A stretch of DNA of 64,000 nt, taken from positions 1 through 64,000 of the forward strand of contig LR882959.1 in the NCBI GenBank assembly GCA_904830895.1, read 5' to 3'. The notes under the pieces were generated by a model. That model had not been told where the DNA came from. It ran no database searches and saw only the letters and a list, made by a program, of their open reading frames with translations. The stretch comes from Planktothrix rubescens CCAP 1459/22 (GTDB lineage: Bacteria > Cyanobacteriota > Cyanobacteriia > Cyanobacteriales > Microcoleaceae). Position 1 is the stretch's first letter. Each line of letters opens with the position of its first letter. A program made the translations under genes and the position numbers. Below, piece by piece: positions 1-7,092 of this stretch.

Positions 1-1538
1 TCCTGAACGACCACGAGCCGTTCTTCTCCCTTACCCTCAACGGTAAAAGCTGCCCCACAACTGGGACGTAGGGCTGGATGACTATTTTGTACAGTTAATT
101 CAATATCCTGGGGATAATTATTACGTCCTCGAATGAGAATAATTTCCTTAAGCCGACCCGTAACAAACAATTCACCGTTTTTAATAAAGCCCAGGTCTCC
201 TGTCCGCAAAAAGGGGCCTGCTCCTGTATCCGCTAAATAGGCTTGAAAGGTCTCCTGGGTCTCCTGGGGTTTTCCCCAATAGCCCTGGGCGATCGTTGTA
301 CCTGATACCCAAATTTCCCCGACGATTTCAGGTAAACAAGGCTTTAAGGTTTCGGGATCAACAATAACAATTTTGGTATCAATCGTTGTCCAGCCGCAGC
401 CCACTAGGGTATGTACATTGGTATCTGTTTCAGTGGCCGCAATAATCTTATTTTGTTCTAGGGCATTGGCGTTAACTCGATAAAAGTGAGGGGGACTATC
501 ATAACTAACTGCCGTAACTTTGAGGGTAGCTTCTGCTAAACCGTAGCCAGGACAAAGGGCCGTTGCCTTGAAACCAGAGATTTGAAAAGCCTCTGCAAAC
601 CTTTCTAGTACTTCCGCTCTGACAGGTTCAGCCCCATTTAAAGCCATACGCCAACGACTCAGATCTAGGGAAGCACGCTTTTCGGCAGGAATTTTACGCA
701 CACAAAGATCATAGGCAAAATTGGGAGCCGCACTGTGGGTTGCTTTTTTATCGGCAATGGCTTGTAACCAACGTAATGGTCGTTCCATAAAGCTGGCAGG
801 CGAGATCATGTAACAGAGAAATCCCTTGTACAAAGGCTGAATGACACCATAAATAAGACCCATATCATGGAACGTCGGTAGCCAGGTCACGATCGCACTA
901 TCTTGATCATGTCCCCAACCGCGATCTAGATCGGCTGAATTAATCAACAAGTTATAGTGACTAACCATTACTCCCTTCGGGGTTCCCGTTGAACCAGAGG
1001 TGTATTGTAGAAAAGCTAGACTGTTTTTTTCGAGGGTCGGTTCTTGCCAATCTGAACTGAGGTGATGGTCAATTTTATCGGTAACAACCCATTGCATCGC
1101 TGCTAATTCAGAATCTTTAGCCCATTGATTTTCCAAACTAGGAAAGAGGGCCGAATTAGTAAGAGTAAATCGAGCTTGAGAATCGGCAATAATCGCTTGT
1201 AAGCGCAATAGGTTTTGATTGCGTCGGGGCGGATAGGCGGGAATGGCGACGACTCCTGCATACATACAACCAAAAAAGGCTGAAATAAATTCCAGTCCTG
1301 GGGGATAGAGCAGTAAACCCCTTTCTCCTTCTGCTGCTAAGGATTGTAGATGAGCGGCGATCGCCCTAGCCTTTTGATCCAGTTCCCTGTATGTTAAACG
1401 AGCTTCTTCGGTTTCCCCATCCCGTAGGAAAATATAGGCGATGCGTTCAGGTTGACTACTGGCCCGATAACGGAGTAATTCAACTAGGGTTGAGAATTTA
1501 TTAAACGGTTCTTGCAGATCATCATAGTTAATAGTCAT
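1..1538 (-). CDS. Fatty-acyl-AMP ligase (FAAL), 5' part, runs off left edge
   Basis: An uninterrupted minus-strand frame runs from an ATG at 1538 to the window edge. The protein begins MTINYDDLQEPFNKF and has the adenylate-forming signature YTSGSTGTPKGV, the FAAL-typical context TWLPTFHDMGLIYG, and RTGDLGF further on. FAALs activate fatty acids as acyl-adenylates and load them on an acyl carrier protein; in cyanobacteria they start lipopeptide assembly lines (puwainaphycin, hassallidin and microginin types). The part downstream of the adenylation domain is outside the window, so fusion to ACP/PKS/NRPS domains cannot be judged. It reads in the same direction as the NRPS genes at the right end and looks like the first gene of its operon. 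Confidence 0.9.
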   Translation of the reverse strand, partial: MTINYDDLQEPFNKFSTLVELLRYRASSQPERIAYIFLRDGETEEARLTYRELDQKARAIAAHLQSLAAEGERGLLLYPPGLEFISAFFGCMYAGVVAIPAYPPRRNQNLLRLQAIIADSQARFTLTNSALFPSLENQWAKDSELAAMQWVVTDKIDHHLSSDWQEPTLEKNSLAFLQYTSGSTGTPKGVMVSHYNLLINSADLDRGWGHDQDSAIVTWLPTFHDMGLIYGVIQPLYKGFLCYMISPASFMERPLRWLQAIADKKATHSAAPNFAYDLCVRKIPAEKRASLDLSRWRMALNGAEPVRAEVLERFAEAFQISGFKATALCPGYGLAEATLKVTAVSYDSPPHFYRVNANALEQNKIIAATETDTNVHTLVGCGWTTIDTKIVIVDPETLKPCLPEIVGEIWVSGTTIAQGYWGKPQETQETFQAYLADTGAGPFLRTGDLGFIKNGELFVTGRLKEIILIRGRNNYPQDIELTVQNSHPALRPSCGAAFTVEGKGEERLVVVQ

Positions 1539-1673
1539 AGAAGAGTATAGAAAAAGTTAGCAAGGTATGAAAATTTTACTTGGGAAAATTTACTGGGCGA
1601 TCGCGGTTTTACAAGTCCGACAAAGGGATAATTCCACAAGTCTGAACCTTGGTTAAAACGAGATGAAGTTGCC

Positions 1674-1702
1674 ATAATAAGACTTATTCGGGGTAAAGAC
1701 AA
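1674..1702 (-). promoter_or_regulatory. Candidate promoter of the FAAL operon
   Basis: On the minus strand TTGTCT (1697-1702) and TATTAT (1674-1679) are 17 bp apart, a good sigma70-like pair about 135 bp upstream of the FAAL ATG. This is seen by eye only; no other start signal was compared. Confidence 0.3.
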
Positions 1703-1749
1703 GATACACGCAAAATTTAGCACGACGTAAAGTTTTGTAACAAATTTAC

Positions 1750-1935
1750 TCAAAAGCCTAAATTTAACGTCTCCTCAAGTGCTGGTGGAATCGCATCAAG
1801 ATCAATCAGATAATCACCAAAACGCTTAATATGACTGGTTAAATAAGGACTCAAAGCCACTAAATCTTCTCGCTCCCAGAAAAAACCTTCTTTTCTGAGT
1901 TGAAGCAAAACCTCAGTTAAATCAACCACATTGGC
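1750..1935 (-). pseudogene. Tn3-family transposase, C-terminal remnant
   Basis: The minus frame ending at TGA 1750-1752 encodes NVVDLTEVLLQLRKEG, then LSPYLTSHIKRFGDYLIDLD and a short tail. The NVVDLT...LSPYL..HIKRFG.Y pattern is the C-terminal end of cyanobacterial Tn3-type DDE transposases (about 1000 residues when intact). Only about 60 residues remain; upstream the frame is lost. A scar of an old transposition event between the FAAL promoter and the backbone. Identified by recall of the motif, so moderate confidence. Confidence 0.55.
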
Positions 1936-2262
1936 GTAAATAGAAGGTTCGTGTCACCAGGTGCAGCCTGGTAAAGTTTTGTAAAAATGACCCATTTGGG
2001 GGGCGGAATTGATAAGAAATACAAATGATAACTTTGCCTAGTTTGAGTCAATTTAGGCAATGTATAATGAAGGGAGAAACAGATCATAAAGCTTTCAGCC
2101 ATTCTTACCCAACCACTCCAACTTCCCTTTTCGGCAAAAATGGTTTCTCACCCTTCTCCCCCTGTAAAAGTAGCGTCAAAGCGAGAGCGGGAATATTTGC
2201 GTAATTCGTGGAAGATACAGCAATAACTGAATAAACTCTGAAAACTTTAAGGATTAAATTTA

Positions 2263-2910
2263 ATGAATTTACTGAAGAATAAAATTTATGGGTTTGGGTT
2301 TATTGTTATTACAGCAATTGTATTCGGAGTTGCTAACAATTCCAGAGCGCAATCTCGTTGTGATAATACGCAAACCCAAGCTGATATGAATGGTTGTGCT
2401 GTCGAGATGTTTAAACAAGCGGATGCTCAACTAAATGCTGCTTATCAACGATTAACTTATATTGTTTCTCCTGAACGAAAAGCAAAGCTTACTCAAGCTC
2501 AATTAGCTTGGATTCAATTTCGAGATAATCAATGTTTATTTGAGTTGAGTAATGCTGGACGTGCTGGTGGACATTCAGGTCTAGGGGTTATAACACGCTA
2601 CACTTGCCTTAAACTCTGGACGGAAAAACGCACCAATGATTTTAACCAATATATTCAGAGTCAGTTACCTAAACCCAATAGGAATAGAAGTTTAGAAGAC
2701 TTGGAACGTGGGCTTAATATTGGTTATGAACTTTTAAATATTAATCTTTCTGGAGAAGCTCACAATAATTTACAAGCCGCCCAAAGTTCTTGGTCTGTAT
2801 TTCGGAATCTCAATTGTCAGTTTGAAGCAACATTTGCAGCCATTGGTCAAGATTTATGTTTAAGGCGCATGACTCAAGAACGAATAGAATGGTTTCCATC
2901 AGATCCTTAA
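2263..2910 (+). CDS. Secreted LprI-like (DUF1311) protein, two repeats
   Basis: 215 residues. An N-terminal hydrophobic signal peptide ends near ANNSRAQS, followed by two lysozyme-inhibitor LprI/DUF1311-like segments: one with CDNTQTQADMNGCA and LTQAQLAWIQFRDNQC, and a second, degenerate one with LQAAQSSWSVFRNLNC. The family is periplasmic or secreted; LprI of Mycobacterium inhibits lysozyme, but most members have no tested role. Cysteines are paired in each repeat, suggesting disulfides. It stands alone, with opposing genes downstream. Confidence 0.75.
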   Translation: MNLLKNKIYGFGFIVITAIVFGVANNSRAQSRCDNTQTQADMNGCAVEMFKQADAQLNAAYQRLTYIVSPERKAKLTQAQLAWIQFRDNQCLFELSNAGRAGGHSGLGVITRYTCLKLWTEKRTNDFNQYIQSQLPKPNRNRSLEDLERGLNIGYELLNINLSGEAHNNLQAAQSSWSVFRNLNCQFEATFAAIGQDLCLRRMTQERIEWFPSDP

Positions 2911-2933
2911 AGGTTTTTGACCGGGCTGCTAGT

Positions 2934-3407
2934 TTAACGTTCCCGTGAAAAGATTCCAAGACATTCTTGTAATCCTAATTCGGCTTCATGGGAAACTTCA
3001 TTTAAGTTTAAACGATAAGAACTATTTCCTAGATAAGTGACATCGGAGCCACGAAAAGATAAGTTTCCTTCTCGGGTAAAACTTGGATAAACAACATTCG
3101 TAATTGTATTGCCATTCAGTGTTCCTCCAAAACATTCTTCAGCACCAGAATTATATTTATAGCCAAGAACTGCATTCCCTTGTTTGACAAATAGAATGTA
3201 CTGATTGTGATGAGGAGGATTCAAATTCGTTCGCTTCACATAAAGATATTTACCATTAGGTAAACTTTGAATTGTTGACGATGAATTTTGAGCTAAAAGA
3301 TGTGATTTTTGAAATAGATTCGGTGGCCGTTCCGCTAAGGTTATTGAGGGAAAATTGCTAATAAAGGCTAGACTGGCAATTAAACTAACAATAAGTTGAA
3401 TTTTCAT
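2934..3407 (-). CDS. Secreted hypothetical protein
   Basis: 157 residues with a clear signal peptide (MKIQLIVSLIASLAFISN) and a mature part of about 115 residues with the pattern LPNGKYLYVKRTN, VLGYKYNSGAEECFGGTLNG. Similar secreted proteins with NGxYLY and CFxGTxxGN elements are common in cyanobacteria and have no known function. Two cysteines in the mature part could pair. It follows the small membrane-protein gene at 3432-3761 by 24 bp on the same strand and may share its transcript. Confidence 0.6.
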   Translation of the reverse strand: MKIQLIVSLIASLAFISNFPSITLAERPPNLFQKSHLLAQNSSSTIQSLPNGKYLYVKRTNLNPPHHNQYILFVKQGNAVLGYKYNSGAEECFGGTLNGNTITNVVYPSFTREGNLSFRGSDVTYLGNSSYRLNLNEVSHEAELGLQECLGIFSRER

Positions 3408-3431
3408 CGGGTTTACTCTTATTTTAAAAAA

Positions 3432-3761
3432 TTAGTTTTTGTTGTGATTAGAAACCATCATGATCACAAAAACTAAGCCGCCTCCCAAAACTGCACCTAT
3501 TAAACCAGAGGTCATCCGTTTTTGGGCTGTTGCATCGTTATCAACGGTTGAAGTAATCGCAAAGTCACTACCCGATGCAAGTTCACGGCTGCGCTGTGCA
3601 TTGCAGAGTGATGAGTCGCCACATTGCCGATTTATACCCACACCAGGGACGCTTTCATAAACATTTTGACTAACAGGCGTGACAGAAAATAGTCCTAGAC
3701 AACCACCAATAATGGCACTAATTGTTGTTGCTGCTAAAATCTTAGACATTTTAAAACTCAT
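3432..3761 (-). CDS. Small membrane-anchored hypothetical protein
   Basis: 109 residues. Two hydrophobic segments (ILAATTISAIIGGCLGLFSV near the start, LIGAVLGGGLVFVIMMV near the end) flank a polar central loop with two cysteines, QCGDSSLCNAQRS. Probably a two-pass membrane protein with an extracytoplasmic loop. I do not recognise the family. A second start at MSKILAA, four codons in, is possible. Confidence 0.55.
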   Translation of the reverse strand: MSFKMSKILAATTISAIIGGCLGLFSVTPVSQNVYESVPGVGINRQCGDSSLCNAQRSRELASGSDFAITSTVDNDATAQKRMTSGLIGAVLGGGLVFVIMMVSNHNKN

Positions 3762-4254
3762 TAGGTTATTTCTCTAAAAAAGCCTAGGGTTAATGAGATA
3801 ATTTAACTCTTAATTTTTCATTATAATATAAAATGATATTATTCATGTTCTGTCACTCTCCGAAAACTTTTGCCATTTCTGGATTCTAGAGCTTTTGCAT
3901 AGGAAGCGATCGCTGCTATTTCTTTCTAACAACAAATACAACAACCCAGTTTTTGTAATAGGATAGCTTGTATTGACTGACTAATAAATCTTCTAGGGAT
4001 TGACCTTTTGGAGAGTGATAGAAGAGGGATAGTGCAAGAAGTAATTAAGGGTAGGATAAATCATGAGTACCAATGAGAATGAAGGAATGTCTGAATCTGC
4101 GGATATAGGTACAATAACTACTACAACCTAAAGCAGAGTTTCCATATAATAAATAGTTATGGGTACTTTTCAGGGACATAAAATAAACTGCTAGTTAGTC
4201 AGTCGCAAATTCAGCAAACGACTTTTTTTTGCTCTAGTAAATATAACTGGTTTC
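3762..4254. other. Gene-poor stretch with a possible minus-strand gene scar
   Basis: No intact gene. Between about 3920 and 4030 the minus strand reads LFYHSPKGQSLEDLLVSQYK followed by LSYYKNWVVVFVVRKK and a stop, which looks like the C-terminal end of a decayed small protein. A HIP1 octamer lies near 3908. The A/T-rich 4200-4254 stretch may hold the promoter of the downstream ATPase gene. Confidence 0.4.
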
Positions 4255-6075
4255 ATGTACTTTAAGCACATTACTCTGAAAAACGTCGGGCCAATTGAAA
4301 AAATCAACTATGACTTTCCATTTAGCAATGATGGCCATCCTAAACCACTTATCTTAGTTGGCACAAACGGCTCTGGTAAAAGTATTTTTCTTTCATACTT
4401 ATTGAATGCTCTAATAACTGCACAGCAGGTTGCTTTTGATGATCCAGAGGTAGAAGAAGGCAAGGTCTATAAACTTCGCAGTCCTCAGTACATAAGAAAT
4501 GGATCGACGTACTGTTATGCAAGGGTGAACTTTGGTGCTGATTTTAGTTGCTATGAGTGGCAGCTTGCTTGCTCACAAGAAGATTATGTGAAAAACTTTG
4601 GCGACCCAGAAATCGACAGTTCATTTGGAGAGATTCCTTTATATGAAACATCAATATTTGGTGCAAATTTTATTAATAATCAAATAGAAGTCTCAAAACA
4701 ATTCAATAGCAACTGTGTATTATACTTTCCAGCAAATCGCTTTGAACAACCAGCGTGGTTAAATGCTCAAAATCTTAAAGCCACGGCAGAATTCATTGAA
4801 AGTACAAGAATAAATAGAGTTTCAAACCGCTTGATTATTCAGCAATCGCCGCTTACTTTTTCTAAAAATTGGCTTCTTGATATCTTTTCAGATCGAGCAA
4901 ATTACGACCTAAAAACAGTACCGTTTCAATTCAAATACGATTCTACACAAATAGTTTCGATACCTCCAGTGTGTTTGTGGTATGCAGGAAGTGCTACTAA
5001 TATTTGGAATGCCACCACACAGCTTATTAAGCTAATTTTTAGAACTGATGAGAATGTTCGCTTTGGAATTGGGCCTCGGCAGAATCGTGCAGTATCAATT
5101 ATGAAGAACGAGACAGAATTCATCCGTAATATTTTTCAGCTATCCACAGGTCAAACTTCAATTCTTAACATTTTCTTATCAATTCTACGCGACTTTGATA
5201 TGTCTGGTGCATCCTTTGAAAATTTAGAAGATGTAAGTGGAGTAGTTATTATTGACGAGGTTGATGCACATTTGCACGCCGACTTACAGTGCAATTTGTT
5301 ACCAGCAGTTATTAATATGTTTCCCAAAGTTCAGTTTATACTCACTACTCACTCACCATTGTTTTTGTTGGGCATGAAAACACAATTTGGCGATACTGGA
5401 TTTGAAATTTTGTCTCTTCCAGCAGGAGTGAAGATTGGTGTTGAGGAATTTGAGGAATTTCAATCTGCTTTTGATTATTACAAGGAATCAAATACATTTA
5501 GGGACAAAATTAAATCCGAGGTAGAACAAGCCCAAAAACCGGTTATTTTTGTTGAGGGTGACTACGATATCAAATATTTGAGTAAAGCCGCTTTGCTGCT
5601 TGATAAACAATCAATACTAAACAAAATCAAGTTATTAGATGGCGATGGATTTGGGAATCTAGACAAGATTTGGACAACCTGTAATAATAGCAAATTGGCG
5701 ATAGTTTTTCCAAATATCGTTGGTTTAATATACGATTGTGATACAAATAAGCCAAAAGGTGACAATCACATGGCTAAAAAACGTGTCATTCCCACAGTTT
5801 CTAGCAACCCAATTTCAAAAGGGATTGAAAACTTAATCCCAGCAAGCAGAATTAATAACCTTCGGGAATCCCATCCTCAGTTTTTTGACATAACTCCAGA
5901 GGTGGAAAGAAAAGTTCGTGCAGTATCTCAGATTCAGCCCGAGACTTGTGAGATTAATAAATTTGAAAAACGAAATCTTTGTAATTGGTTATGTGAAAAT
6001 GGCACTGCTGAAGACTTTGCTCAATTTGAATTCGTATTTACTTTAATTGAAGAGATTATTGAGCATAACCAATGA
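4255..6075 (+). CDS. OLD-like AAA ATPase with C-terminal TOPRIM nuclease domain
   Basis: 606 residues. An SMC/ABC-type ATPase core: Walker A GTNGSGKS at 36-43, signature LSTGQTSILN, Walker B VVIIDEVDAH (D334, E335), and the H-loop LTTHSPLFLL. The C-terminal half has TOPRIM-like acidic motifs, VIFVEGDYD (E434) and LIYDCDTNK (D494, D496), then KGIENLIP. This is the order in OLD-family overcoming-lysogenization-defect nucleases and related anti-phage proteins (PARIS, retron-Eco8 and Gabija effectors share this architecture). No partner gene is adjacent, so it is probably a stand-alone class. Likely role: phage defence by nucleic acid cleavage. Confidence 0.75.
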   Translation: MYFKHITLKNVGPIEKINYDFPFSNDGHPKPLILVGTNGSGKSIFLSYLLNALITAQQVAFDDPEVEEGKVYKLRSPQYIRNGSTYCYARVNFGADFSCYEWQLACSQEDYVKNFGDPEIDSSFGEIPLYETSIFGANFINNQIEVSKQFNSNCVLYFPANRFEQPAWLNAQNLKATAEFIESTRINRVSNRLIIQQSPLTFSKNWLLDIFSDRANYDLKTVPFQFKYDSTQIVSIPPVCLWYAGSATNIWNATTQLIKLIFRTDENVRFGIGPRQNRAVSIMKNETEFIRNIFQLSTGQTSILNIFLSILRDFDMSGASFENLEDVSGVVIIDEVDAHLHADLQCNLLPAVINMFPKVQFILTTHSPLFLLGMKTQFGDTGFEILSLPAGVKIGVEEFEEFQSAFDYYKESNTFRDKIKSEVEQAQKPVIFVEGDYDIKYLSKAALLLDKQSILNKIKLLDGDGFGNLDKIWTTCNNSKLAIVFPNIVGLIYDCDTNKPKGDNHMAKKRVIPTVSSNPISKGIENLIPASRINNLRESHPQFFDITPEVERKVRAVSQIQPETCEINKFEKRNLCNWLCENGTAEDFAQFEFVFTLIEEIIEHNQ

Positions 6076-6210
6076 TAGGAATATAACGGTAATTATTAAG
6101 GTATTTTCCACTTCTTGATAAGCAATAATTTAATTATCCATAGAAGACTATTTAGGAATATAACTTAGCATATACAAACTTCAGGATTTTGCATCAGTAA
6201 AATTACGGAT

Positions 6211-6771
6211 TTACTTAGACTTCTGCCGAGAAGATTTTTCCTGTACTTCCTCTTGAGCTAATCTCAAACTTTCACCGTTGGGGCAACTATCAATTTCCTT
6301 GGTAACTGTCGCAAATCCTTGAGTAATTAATTGTTCTCCAATCATATCCTCTGGCAATTTTCCAAGATTTGCATAAACTTCAGTAATCCATTGCTTCCCT
6401 TCTTTTGCCAAAAATGTTACCCCAACTTCTCCTTGAGATTCCTTAATAAGTTCATTCAGATAATTAATTGCAACTTGAGAGTTTTTATTCGGAACTTCAA
6501 CACCACAAACTCGAATTTCTCTAGTATCAAACCAACCTTTATTAATAGTAAACCCAGTGGGACTATCAATTGATTTCACTTGCCAAACTTCCGTTATTTG
6601 CAGTTTCTCAGGTTGTGCCATGATAATTTTATCCTTCGTTTGTCTGGACTGCCAGAAAAAGAAACCCGAAAAACTTAATATTCCCAAAGCAACAAAAGCT
6701 GACAGAATCCTAGATATAGCAATCCTATTTGAGTTGTAGGGATAAATGAGCCTGAAACCCAGGCACAGCAA
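6211..6771 (-). CDS. Membrane-anchored staphylococcal-nuclease-like protein
   Basis: 186 residues with one N-terminal membrane segment (ISRILSAFVALGILSFSGFFF). The rest follows the SNase/thermonuclease fold: REIRVCGVEVP, YLNELI, VTFLAKEGKQWITEVYANLG, EDMIGEQLITQGFATV, CPNGESLRLAQEEVQ. The usual catalytic Arg/Asp positions are not all evident (REIRVCGVEVP replaces the typical VRLxGID), so activity is uncertain. Start: the upstream-most ATG is used; an internal ATG at MAQPEKLQ would remove the membrane segment. It is divergent from the small gene at 6831. Confidence 0.6.
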   Translation of the reverse strand: MLCLGFRLIYPYNSNRIAISRILSAFVALGILSFSGFFFWQSRQTKDKIIMAQPEKLQITEVWQVKSIDSPTGFTINKGWFDTREIRVCGVEVPNKNSQVAINYLNELIKESQGEVGVTFLAKEGKQWITEVYANLGKLPEDMIGEQLITQGFATVTKEIDSCPNGESLRLAQEEVQEKSSRQKSK

Positions 6772-6830
6772 GGAGCCAATATTAGAACCTATTTAGGATT
6801 GCTATAGTTGATTTTTCATGGAGAGAACTG

Positions 6831-7082
6831 ATGGCGATATTATTGGGTGTAATGACTTCTCTGTTATTGATTGTAGGTGTTACCGTATCCGTCGCTCAAC
6901 AACCTACTCAAAACTGCGACCCTGCCTATCCCAGAGACTTAGCCGGAAATGAAATTTGTATTCCCTCCCCACCACCCGACTTAGATTGCAAGGATATCTC
7001 TTATCGGCGCTTCGTAGTTCTCCAACCTGACCCCCACAACTTCGATTCTGATAAAGATGGCATTGGCTGTGAAGGACGTTAA
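6831..7082 (+). CDS. Secreted excalibur-domain protein
   Basis: 83 residues. Signal peptide (LLGVMTSLLLIVGVTVSVAQ) and a short mature part ending DPHNFDSDKDGIGCEGR. The DxDxDGxGCE pattern is the excalibur calcium-binding motif, often linked to secreted nucleases such as SNase homologues. The neighbouring divergent gene encodes an SNase-like protein, consistent with a functional link. Confidence 0.7.
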   Translation: MAILLGVMTSLLLIVGVTVSVAQQPTQNCDPAYPRDLAGNEICIPSPPPDLDCKDISYRRFVVLQPDPHNFDSDKDGIGCEGR

Positions 7083-7092
7083 TATTCAGTTA

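Larger units (their letters stand above)
1539..2262. other. Intergenic stretch with transposon scar
   Basis: Contains the candidate FAAL promoter and the Tn3 remnant. Between about 1940 and 2262 I see no intact gene and no clear att-like repeat; a 61-residue minus frame at 1917-2102 overlaps the transposase remnant and has no recognisable feature. Confidence 0.5.

Noticed and set aside
1-1538. Naming the cluster as microginin, hassallidin or puwainaphycin
   Set aside because: Only a FAAL part and two adenylation domains are visible; the last pocket code cannot be assigned safely.
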